A DNA stretch of 64,000 nt. Source: Autumnicola lenta. Lineage in GTDB: Bacteria; Bacteroidota; Bacteroidia; Flavobacteriales; Flavobacteriaceae. Below the pieces are notes generated by a model. It did no database searches, had not been told where the DNA came from, and worked only from the letters and a program-made list of their open reading frames with translations. Positions 35,493-43,211 of this stretch are shown here, piece by piece (the stretch's first letter is position 1; each line of letters begins with the position of its first letter). The DNA lies in the NCBI RefSeq assembly GCF_031846515.1, contig NZ_JAVRHO010000009.1, forward strand, positions 1 through 64,000, given 5' to 3'. The translations under genes were made by a program, and so were the position numbers.

Positions 35493-36212
35493 TTAAGATT
35501 CTGATTCTTCCATCGTGTGATATACGTTTTGCACATCATCATCTTCCTCAAGTCTTTCCAGTAACTTTTCGACATCTTCGGCCTGTTCCGGAGGTAATTC
35601 TTTCGTTACCTGCGGAATCCTTTCAAATCCTGAAGAAATTATCTCAATATTCCTGTTTTCCAGTTCCTTCTGGATACTCCCAAAATATTCAAATGGCGCA
35701 TAAATATGAATACCATCCTCGTCTTCAAAAACTTCTTCTGCGCCAAAATCTATTAGTTCAAGCTCCATTTCTTCTGCATCAAGACCTTCAGCGTTAATTC
35801 TGAAGTTACAGGTATGATCAAACATGAATTCCACAGAGCCGGAAGTTCCTAAATTTCCGTCGCATTTGTTAAAGTGAGATCGCACATTGGCAACCGTTCT
35901 ATTGTTATTATCTGTGGCAGTTTCCACTAGAATTGCAATGCCGTGCGGTGCATAGCCTTCAAAAAGCACAATTTTATAATCTCCCTGGCTTTTATCTGAA
36001 GCACGTTTTATCGCACGCTCGATATTGTCCTTGGGCATGTTTACACTTTTAGCGTTCTGGATAACCGCCCTTAGTTTGGAGTTAGTATCGGGATCTGGCC
36101 CGCCTTCCTTAACTGCCATCACGATATCTTTCCCTATACGGGTAAATGCTTTGGCCATTGCTGACCAACGTTTCATTTTTCTTGCTTTTCTAAATTCAAA
36201 TGCTCTTCCCAT
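35493..36212 (-). CDS. yebC: YebC/PmpR-family protein
   Basis: 239 residues from ATG 36212 (MGRAFEFRKARKMKRW); a longer frame from 36236 adds eight residues without family similarity. Signatures: KAFTRIGKDIVMAVKEGGPD, MPKDNIERAIKRASDKSQGD, NKCDGNLGTSGSVEFMF. The family acts as DNA-binding regulator and, in recent work, in relief of ribosome pausing; the F-x-RKARK start is usual in Bacteroidota. Downstream of the pterin dehydratase gene on the same strand but separated from it by a terminator. Confidence 0.95.
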   Translation of the reverse strand: MGRAFEFRKARKMKRWSAMAKAFTRIGKDIVMAVKEGGPDPDTNSKLRAVIQNAKSVNMPKDNIERAIKRASDKSQGDYKIVLFEGYAPHGIAILVETATDNNNRTVANVRSHFNKCDGNLGTSGSVEFMFDHTCNFRINAEGLDAEEMELELIDFGAEEVFEDEDGIHIYAPFEYFGSIQKELENRNIEIISSGFERIPQVTKELPPEQAEDVEKLLERLEEDDDVQNVYHTMEESES

Positions 36213-36242
36213 GGTATAAAAATAAAGTCCGGGCAAAAATAT

Positions 36243-36279
36243 AAAAAAGCTTCTAATCGGTTTTAAAAATCAGAAGCTT
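36243..36279 (-). terminator. Terminator of the pterin dehydratase gene
   Basis: AGAAGCTT arms (36247-36254 and 36272-36279) around a 17-base loop, followed on the minus strand by TTTTTTAT. Confidence 0.65.
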
Positions 36280-36305
36280 CCTTTACGATTTTATTTTACT
36301 TGGTT

Positions 36306-36593
36306 TTAGCCTGCTTCAATTATTTCTTCAATTGCCTGTGCAAGTTTAAAATCTTTTTCGGTTACACCATCAGCATCATGTGTGGAAAGGGAAATTTCAA
36401 GTTCATTGTAGACATTTCCCCAATTTGGGTGGTGCTGTTGCGCTTCAGCTTCAAAAGCAATCCGCGTCATAACGGTAAAAGCATCTTTAAAATTTTCGAA
36501 CTGAAAAGAGGTGTGAATGGCATTTTTAGAATACTTCCAGCCATCAAGTTTTGCCAGTTTTTTATCGATTTGATCTTCACTTAATTTTTCCAT
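36306..36593 (-). CDS. phhB: 4a-hydroxytetrahydrobiopterin dehydratase
   Basis: 95 residues, the full length of a pterin carbinolamine dehydratase. The active-site motif appears as AQQHHPNWGNVYNELEISLS (about 49-68), followed by THDADGVTEKDFKLAQAIEE. It regenerates pterin cofactor after phenylalanine hydroxylase-type reactions; no hydroxylase gene is in the window. The neighbouring gcvT-reductase operon lies 87 bases upstream on the same strand. Confidence 0.95.
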   Translation of the reverse strand: MEKLSEDQIDKKLAKLDGWKYSKNAIHTSFQFENFKDAFTVMTRIAFEAEAQQHHPNWGNVYNELEISLSTHDADGVTEKDFKLAQAIEEIIEAG

Positions 36594-36680
36594 GATTAGT
36601 TATTTTAGAGTAAGTTTAAGGTAAGGAACTAAACTGAAAATATTAAAGGAAATAAAAATCAGTTTAGAAAAAAATTTCAG

Positions 36681-37496
36681 CTACAGTTCTTTACAGCCCT
36701 GTAATACGTCCTGTACTGAAATCTGAAGATTTCCCGGCAGTAAATTATCCTTGGGAAGCACGGCAAGAAAACGGTCGAAGTTGGAGTCGTAAACATTCTT
36801 GAAAAGAGGGTTTTCCATGCCTAGTAACTCACATAAATCTTTTATAAAATCGCGTTGATGGACAAGGTCTGTGGTGCCCAAGTGAAAAACGCCTTCCCTT
36901 TTTCTATTGATGATGTAATGGATTTGTTGGGTAACCTTTCTTATTTCGGTTACGTTTACTACCACATTTGGAAAGACTTCTATTGCCTCGCCAAGATCAA
37001 TAAGTGTTTTAATTTCTCTAACTCTGGGGGAATTATATCCAAAAACCATCGGTAATCGCAGGATATTGTATTTTTCGTTTGGCAAACGGAGTAGTGCATT
37101 CTCAATTTTTATTTTAAACCGGCCATAAATGCTCTGCGATAATGTTTTATCATATTCGTAAGATGGATAATTGGTGAATGCATCAAATACATTTGCTGAA
37201 GAAAGAAATATGAGTTTGCAATCACTTCGCATCACATATTCCATCATGTAAAAATGAGCAGCAATCTGTGCGTCAAAATTTCCACGAACCGCCGAAATTA
37301 TTATTGTAGGTTGCAGATTCTCCAGTAAAATAGAAACATTTTCTGTTTCCAGGTCATACTGAAAAAACTGCTTGTTTTTGCTTAACGTGCTACTTTCTGA
37401 ATGAAATGTTCCGTAAGTATCGAAAAAGGAGCGTAACTCCTTATACAGGGAATTCCCGATAAAACCACTAGCTCCTAATATTAAGATTTTTTCCAA
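36681..37496 (-). CDS. NAD(P)-dependent sugar-nucleotide-type reductase (extended SDR)
   Basis: 271 residues. Rossmann motif ILGASGFIGNSLYKEL (about 5-20), active-site YGRFKIKIE (YxxxK, about 120-128) and LSSANVFDAF (about 100) match the extended SDR family related to RmlD and epimerases. RmlD-type reductases act on dTDP-4-keto sugars; the true substrate is not shown. It starts 5 bases after the gcvT stop, so the two are cotranscribed, an association without obvious biochemical logic. Confidence 0.85.
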   Translation of the reverse strand: MEKILILGASGFIGNSLYKELRSFFDTYGTFHSESSTLSKNKQFFQYDLETENVSILLENLQPTIIISAVRGNFDAQIAAHFYMMEYVMRSDCKLIFLSSANVFDAFTNYPSYEYDKTLSQSIYGRFKIKIENALLRLPNEKYNILRLPMVFGYNSPRVREIKTLIDLGEAIEVFPNVVVNVTEIRKVTQQIHYIINRKREGVFHLGTTDLVHQRDFIKDLCELLGMENPLFKNVYDSNFDRFLAVLPKDNLLPGNLQISVQDVLQGCKEL

Positions 37497-37501
37497 AAAA
37501 A

Positions 37502-38584
37502 TTATCCTTTATAAAAGGGCAATTTCACCTGAGTGGCAGGAACTTCTTTTTTGCGAATCCTGATGTGGAGTTTAGCTCCAATCTCAGCAACTTCAGCAGG
37601 TATGTATCCTAAACCAATTCCTTTCTCTAAAGATGGTGACATAGTGCCCGAAGTGACTTCGCCAATAACAGTGCCATTATTATCTACAATATCATATCCC
37701 TGCCGTGGGATACCACGCTCATCCAGTTCAAAAGCAATAAGTTTTCTCTTTGGCCCTTCTTCTTTTTCGTTCTTAAGTGCTTCAGAATTGACAAAATCTT
37801 TGCTGAATTTTGTTATCCATCCAAGTCCTGCTTCAATAGGAGAGGTCGTCTCGTCAATATCATTTCCGTAGAGGCAGTATCCCATTTCCAGTCTTAAAGT
37901 ATCACGGGCTGCCAGGCCTATTGGCTTTATTCCGTAATCTGCTCCGGCTTCCATTATCCGGTCCCAGACACGCTCTACATCTTCATTTTTGATGTAAATC
38001 TCAAAACCACCACTACCAGTATACCCTGTGGCCGAAATTATTACTTTTTCAACTCCGGCAAAATCAGCCAGCTGAAAAGTGTAAAACTTCATATTGCTAA
38101 GATCAACTTCAGTTAAAGGTTGCATCGCTTCCGCAGCTTTTGGACCCTGAATAGCGAGCAGGGACATACCATCAGAAATATCTTTCATCGTAGCATCCAT
38201 GGTATTGTGCTCTGAGATCCAGTTCCAATCCTTTTCAATATTAGAAGCATTTACCACCAGTAAATATTTTTCGGAATTCATTCTGTAGATAATAAGATCG
38301 TCAACAATACCGCCATTTTCATTTGGCATACAAGTGTATTGCGCTTTTCCATCTACAAGTTTAGAAGCATCGTTAGAAGTAACTTTTTGAATAAGCTCCA
38401 ACGCATTTTCTCCTGAAATCAGGAACTCGCCCATATGAGACACATCAAAGACACCAAGTTTTTCCCTTACATTTTGATGTTCAATATTTACACCTTCATA
38501 GGAAACAGGCATATTATAGCCGGCAAAAGGAACAATTTTCGCGTCAAGCGATTTATGTCTCTCAATTAATGCAACGTCTTTCAT
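37502..38584 (-). CDS. gcvT: Aminomethyltransferase (glycine cleavage system T protein)
   Basis: 360 residues. T protein passes the methylene group from the aminomethyl-lipoyl H protein to tetrahydrofolate, releasing ammonia. Recognised from VPFAGYNMPVSYEGV, DVSHMGEFLISG, VNASNIEKDWNW, SATGYTGSGGFEIY and the conserved folate-site region IGLAARDTLRLEMGYCLYGN. Other glycine-cleavage genes are not in the window. First gene of an operon with the SDR reductase. Confidence 0.97.
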   Translation of the reverse strand: MKDVALIERHKSLDAKIVPFAGYNMPVSYEGVNIEHQNVREKLGVFDVSHMGEFLISGENALELIQKVTSNDASKLVDGKAQYTCMPNENGGIVDDLIIYRMNSEKYLLVVNASNIEKDWNWISEHNTMDATMKDISDGMSLLAIQGPKAAEAMQPLTEVDLSNMKFYTFQLADFAGVEKVIISATGYTGSGGFEIYIKNEDVERVWDRIMEAGADYGIKPIGLAARDTLRLEMGYCLYGNDIDETTSPIEAGLGWITKFSKDFVNSEALKNEKEEGPKRKLIAFELDERGIPRQGYDIVDNNGTVIGEVTSGTMSPSLEKGIGLGYIPAEVAEIGAKLHIRIRKKEVPATQVKLPFYKG

Positions 38585-38745
38585 TTATTCTGAAATTTTG
38601 CGCAAATTTATTGATTTCACCTTGAATACAATATTAATTAGGTGTTTTTATGAAGAGCGTAAGAAATACATTAGCTTTATATATATTATAACAACCAAAA
38701 AGATCAGTTTAAACTGAAAAAGAGACTAATTTTTAGCTATAGGGC

Positions 38746-38766
38746 GATAATTGCCAAATTTCGACC
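38746..38766 (+). repeat. Dispersed 21-bp repeat, copy just before nnr
   Basis: ATAATTGCCAAATTTCGACC plus T; 19 of 21 positions match copy 1. It ends 20 bases before the nnr start codon, so it lies in the leader or promoter of that gene. Confidence 0.7.
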
Positions 38767-38786
38767 TCCACTTAATTGAACTATTT

Positions 38787-40322
38787 ATGAAAATACTTAC
38801 TGCCTCTCAAATTAAAGAAGCTGACGAAATCACCATCAAGAATCAGAATATTTCATCGGAAGATCTTATGGAAAGAGCCGCTACACAGGTTTTTAACGAA
38901 ATCCACAAACGGCTTCAGGGTGCAGATCTGCCGGTTAAGATTTTTTGCGGCATCGGTAACAATGGCGGAGATGGTCTTGTAATCGCCAGGTTGCTCATGG
39001 AGCATTCTTATAATGTAAAAGTCTTTATTGTTAACTATTCTGATAATAGATCTCCGGATTTTCTCTCTAATTATGATAAAATAAAGAATCTCTCGCATAA
39101 CTGGCCTGAACTTTTAAAAGGAGAAGACGATTTTCCTGAAATTAACAGGGGAGACTTTGTTATTGATGCCATATTCGGCATTGGGCTTAACCGGCCATTA
39201 GAAGGATGGGTCGCGAAAATGGTCAATTTTCTTAATGCTTCTTCAGCTTTCATTTTGGCTATTGATATGCCCTCCGGACTTTTTTCTGATAAAATTCCCG
39301 AAGAAGGAGATGCCGTAATAATGGCAAATTTTACCCTTACGTTTCAAACCCCAAAACTGGTTTTCTTTCTACCTGAGACAATGGAATTTGTCGGAGATAT
39401 GCAGGTGCTGGAAATAGGACTTGACAGAGACTTCCTTTCAAAAATAACTCCTTCGGCTCAGTTGATCGGCCGCCAGGAAGCGCAAAATCTTTATAATCCC
39501 AGGAATAAAAATTCCCATAAAGGTAATTATGGCCATGTATTGGTGGCAGGCGGGAGCTATGGGAAAATCGGTAGTATTGTTCTCGCTACAACAGCTTCTT
39601 TACGTACCGGCGCCGGTCTTTCTACCGTCTTTATTCCCAAATGCGGATATGAAATCGTGCAGACAGCTCTTCCCGAAGCAATGGTATTAACAGACGCTAA
39701 TTATGAAATGCTTACTGATATAAAAACAGATCTTGATGCAGATGTGATATGCTTTGGAATGGGGGTGGGGCGTGATAAAAGTACTGTAGAGACGTTTAAA
39801 GAATTACTGAAGGAAACGAAAAAACCAATGGTAATAGATGCCGACGGCTTAAATATCCTATCTGAATATAATGAGTTACTGCAGCATTTACCTGAAAATA
39901 CGGTTTTAACGCCGCATCCTAAAGAACTGCAAAGATTAATAGGAGAGTGGACAGATGATTTTGATAAAATCAGAAAGGTTCAGGAATTTATTAAAAAGCG
40001 CAAAGTTATAGTAGTTTTAAAAGGGGCACATACTTTTATATTTGAGCAAGAGAATATTTATATTAATAATACAGGTAATCCAGGGATGGCTACTGCGGGA
40101 AGCGGGGATGTATTATCTGGTGTTATCGCCGGTCTTATCTCGCAAAAATATGAACCTCTTGTAGCTGCCGTACTCGGTGTTTATCTTCACGGAAAATCGG
40201 GTGATATTTCCGCAGAGAAATTGGGTTATGAAGGAATGATTTCTGGTGATATTGCTCAAAACATGGGGCTCGCTTTTTCTGATCTATTGTCTGAAAAAGA
40301 AAATGGTGCTCGTGCTGATTAA
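38787..40322 (+). CDS. nnr: Bifunctional NAD(P)H-hydrate epimerase / ADP-dependent dehydratase
   Basis: Repairs damaged NAD(P)H hydrates: the N-terminal YjeF domain interconverts the R and S forms (GNNGGDGLVIARLL, about 54-67) and the C-terminal ribokinase-like domain dehydrates the S form using ADP (NSHKGNYGHVLVAGGSYGKI about 251-270, and NPGMATAGSGDVLSGVIAG near 435-453). I start at ATG 38787 (MKILTASQIKEAD), giving 511 residues; a TTG at 38751 in the dispersed repeat is rejected. Fused form is usual in bacteria. Confidence 0.95.
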   Translation: MKILTASQIKEADEITIKNQNISSEDLMERAATQVFNEIHKRLQGADLPVKIFCGIGNNGGDGLVIARLLMEHSYNVKVFIVNYSDNRSPDFLSNYDKIKNLSHNWPELLKGEDDFPEINRGDFVIDAIFGIGLNRPLEGWVAKMVNFLNASSAFILAIDMPSGLFSDKIPEEGDAVIMANFTLTFQTPKLVFFLPETMEFVGDMQVLEIGLDRDFLSKITPSAQLIGRQEAQNLYNPRNKNSHKGNYGHVLVAGGSYGKIGSIVLATTASLRTGAGLSTVFIPKCGYEIVQTALPEAMVLTDANYEMLTDIKTDLDADVICFGMGVGRDKSTVETFKELLKETKKPMVIDADGLNILSEYNELLQHLPENTVLTPHPKELQRLIGEWTDDFDKIRKVQEFIKKRKVIVVLKGAHTFIFEQENIYINNTGNPGMATAGSGDVLSGVIAGLISQKYEPLVAAVLGVYLHGKSGDISAEKLGYEGMISGDIAQNMGLAFSDLLSEKENGARAD

Positions 40323-40345
40323 CTCATTTCCTGGTCCTACAAATA

Positions 40346-40383
40346 AGAAAAGCCGCTTGTCTTTTTTGACAAGCGGCTTTTTA
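40346..40383. terminator. Bidirectional terminator between nnr and clpC
   Basis: AAAAGCCGCTTGTC (40348-40361), loop TTTTTT, GACAAGCGGCTTTT (40368-40381), with flanking A- and T-runs. Confidence 0.9.
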
Positions 40384-40402
40384 ATATCAACTAAGTTTAA
40401 GA

Positions 40403-42964
40403 TTAGGATTTAGTCTCCTTTACGGTGTTATCGACGTCTATCGTTAGCTCATTTTTCTCTTCATCAAGATCCATCATTATAATATCTCCTTCGTTTACAT
40501 GAGCCGTAATAATTTCTTCAGCAAGAGCATCTTCAATGTATTTCTGAATTGCCCTGTTTAAAGGTCTTGCACCATATTGTTTATCAAATCCTTTTTCAGC
40601 AATAAAATCTTTTGCTTTGTCTGTTAATTTTAAGGTATAACCAAGACTTCCAATACGACCATACAATTTGGCCAGCTCAATATCAATAATTTTATGAATA
40701 TCTTCCCTTTCTAAAGAGTTGAAAATTACAACATCATCAATACGGTTCAGGAATTCCGGAGCAAAAGCTTTTTTCAGCGCACCTTCAATAACTCCTCTGG
40801 TGTTCTGATCTACCTGAGATTTCATTGCGGCAGTTCCGAAACCAACACCCTGTCCAAAATCCTTCAGTTTTCGTGCTCCAATATTGGAGGTCATTATAAT
40901 GATAGTATTCCTAAAATCAATTTTTCGGCCTAAACTATCGGTTAAGTATCCGTCATCAAGAACCTGAAGCAACATATTAAATACATCAGGGTGTGCTTTT
41001 TCCACCTCGTCAAGAAGGATTACCGCATAAGGCTTACGTCTCACTTTTTCAGTAAGTTGTCCACCTTCTTCGTATCCCACATATCCGGGAGGTGCTCCAA
41101 TTAATCTTGATACAGCAAACTTCTCCATATATTCACTCATATCAATCCTGATAAGAGTGTCTTCATTGTCAAACAATTCCCGGGCAAGTACCTTTGCCAA
41201 TTGTGTTTTACCAACTCCTGTCTGGCCAAGAAAAATGAAGGAGCCAATTGGTTTATTAGGGTCTTTAAGACCAGCTCTGTTTCTTTGAATTGCTTTTACA
41301 ACTTTAGATACAGCATCATCCTGTCCTATAACCTTGCCTTTAATTTTATTAGGCAGTTCAACAAGTTTATTACTTTCTGTCTGCGCAATTCTATTTACAG
41401 GAACGCCAGTCATCATTGAAACCACGTCAGCAACACTATCTTCGCTAACAGTTTCTTTGTGCTTCTTCGACTCTTCTTCCCATTTTTCCTGAGCCAGGCT
41501 TAGTTCTTTTTCCAGATTTTTCTCGTCATCCCGAAGTTTGGCAGCCTCCTCATATTTCTGTTTTTTAACGACAGAATTTTTATTCTCCCTTACTTCTTCA
41601 AGCCTTCGTTCTAAATCAAGAATTTGCTTAGGAACATCTATATTAATAATATGAACTCTCGAACCTGCTTCATCTAAAGCATCAATAGCCTTGTCAGGAA
41701 GGAAACGATCTGTCATGTACCTGTTTGTAAGTTTCACACAGGCTTCTATCGCCTCATCTGTGTAAACCACGTTATGGTGCTCTTCGTATTTGTTTTTAAT
41801 ATTGTTAAGGATTTCTATTGTTTCTTCTACAGTAGTAGGCTCAACAATTACTTTCTGAAATCTTCTCTCGAGGGCTCCATCCTTTTCGATATATTGTCTG
41901 TACTCATCAAGGGTGGTAGCTCCAATACATTGAATTTCCCCTCTTGCAAGAGCCGGTTTAAACATATTACTCGCATCAAGGCTACCTGTAGCGCCGCCAG
42001 CTCCAACGATTGTATGAATCTCGTCTATAAAAAGAATAATATCCTCGTTCTTTTCCAGCTCATTCATTACAGCTTTCATTCGCTCCTCAAATTGCCCACG
42101 ATACTTGGTACCCGCAACAAGACTTGCAAGATCTAGAGTTACCACACGTTTATCGAAAAGAATACGGGATACTTTTCTTTTTACAATTCTTAATGCCAAC
42201 CCTTCAGCTATGGCAGATTTACCAACACCTGGTTCTCCTATAAGAAGCGGATTATTTTTTTTACGTCTGCTTAAAATTTGTGAGACCCGTTCAATCTCTT
42301 TCTCTCTTCCTACTACAGGATCAAGCTTGTCAGCCTCAGCCATTGCGGTTAAATCACGGCCAAAGTTATCTAGTACCGGGGTTTTAGATTTCTTTGAAGT
42401 TTTGCCAGGTCCGCTACCACCTCCGCCACTAAATGGATTGTCCTTGGTAGCATCGTCTGTATCACCTTCATCAGAAAAGGATTCTGCAGAAGGAATATCA
42501 GAAAAATCCTCATCATCATTGGCAATCATGTATTTAAACTGATCCTTAACTCCGTCATAATCGATCTTAAGCCTGTTTAGAAGCTTCGTGGTAGGATCAT
42601 TTTCATTCCTTAAAATACATAATAACAGGTGTGCAGTGTTTATAGACGTACTTTGAAAAAGCTTTGCTTCTAAGAAGGTAGTCTTTAACGCACGCTCTGC
42701 CTGTCTTGTTAAGTGCAGATTTTTCTTTTCGTTAGAAATTGATCCTGAACCAGGATTGGCAGGACTTAATATTTCTACTTTTCTTCTTAAATGACTAAGA
42801 TCTACATCAAGTGCATTTAATATATCTATTGCTTTACCATCACCGTCACGCAGCAAACCAAGCATTAGATGTTCTGTCCCTATAAAATCGTGGCCGAGTC
42901 GTAATGCTTCTTCCTTGCTGTAAGAAATTACATCTTTTACTCTTGGTGAAAAATTATCATCCAT
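40403..42964 (-). CDS. clpC: ATP-dependent Clp protease ATPase subunit ClpC
   Basis: 853-residue AAA+ unfoldase feeding ClpP. Order: Clp N-domain repeats (1-145), a Gly/Ser-rich linker (SGGGGSGPGKTSKKS), first AAA+ domain with GEPGVGKSA and FIDEIHTIVG, a middle coiled region resembling the UVR motif (KKQKYEEAAKLRDDEKNLEK), second AAA+ domain with GQTGVGKTQ and LLDEVEKAHPDV. The VGF tripeptide in GQGVGFG (around 700) is the ClpP-docking loop. The middle domain and its UVR part indicate ClpC rather than ClpB or ClpA. Confidence 0.96.
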   Translation of the reverse strand: MDDNFSPRVKDVISYSKEEALRLGHDFIGTEHLMLGLLRDGDGKAIDILNALDVDLSHLRRKVEILSPANPGSGSISNEKKNLHLTRQAERALKTTFLEAKLFQSTSINTAHLLLCILRNENDPTTKLLNRLKIDYDGVKDQFKYMIANDDEDFSDIPSAESFSDEGDTDDATKDNPFSGGGGSGPGKTSKKSKTPVLDNFGRDLTAMAEADKLDPVVGREKEIERVSQILSRRKKNNPLLIGEPGVGKSAIAEGLALRIVKRKVSRILFDKRVVTLDLASLVAGTKYRGQFEERMKAVMNELEKNEDIILFIDEIHTIVGAGGATGSLDASNMFKPALARGEIQCIGATTLDEYRQYIEKDGALERRFQKVIVEPTTVEETIEILNNIKNKYEEHHNVVYTDEAIEACVKLTNRYMTDRFLPDKAIDALDEAGSRVHIINIDVPKQILDLERRLEEVRENKNSVVKKQKYEEAAKLRDDEKNLEKELSLAQEKWEEESKKHKETVSEDSVADVVSMMTGVPVNRIAQTESNKLVELPNKIKGKVIGQDDAVSKVVKAIQRNRAGLKDPNKPIGSFIFLGQTGVGKTQLAKVLARELFDNEDTLIRIDMSEYMEKFAVSRLIGAPPGYVGYEEGGQLTEKVRRKPYAVILLDEVEKAHPDVFNMLLQVLDDGYLTDSLGRKIDFRNTIIIMTSNIGARKLKDFGQGVGFGTAAMKSQVDQNTRGVIEGALKKAFAPEFLNRIDDVVIFNSLEREDIHKIIDIELAKLYGRIGSLGYTLKLTDKAKDFIAEKGFDKQYGARPLNRAIQKYIEDALAEEIITAHVNEGDIIMMDLDEEKNELTIDVDNTVKETKS

Positions 42965-43211
42965 GTTGTTTTCCTTTCTCTCATTAATTACTAATCATTA
43001 GAATTCAAAAACTGTACCTAAGATCAGTCGTAAGCTAATTGACGAAATTACTTCCATTAATCAAAATCCAAAATAATGAACTTATTAACGAAAGTGCACT
43101 AAAAATTTGTTAATAAAAAATACGTAAACAAGCGGCTAATGCGGCATAAAACATGAGGAAAATGCGTAAATTGCCCTGTTAGAATTTTGAAATAAAATAA
43201 ACTTTTTTAAT

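Noticed and set aside
10372..38756. Identical 15-mer GGGCGATAATTGCCA at 10372-10386 and 38742-38756
   Set aside because: One copy is inside the methyltransferase coding region, and one or two shared 15-mers are expected by chance in 64 kb of AT-rich DNA.
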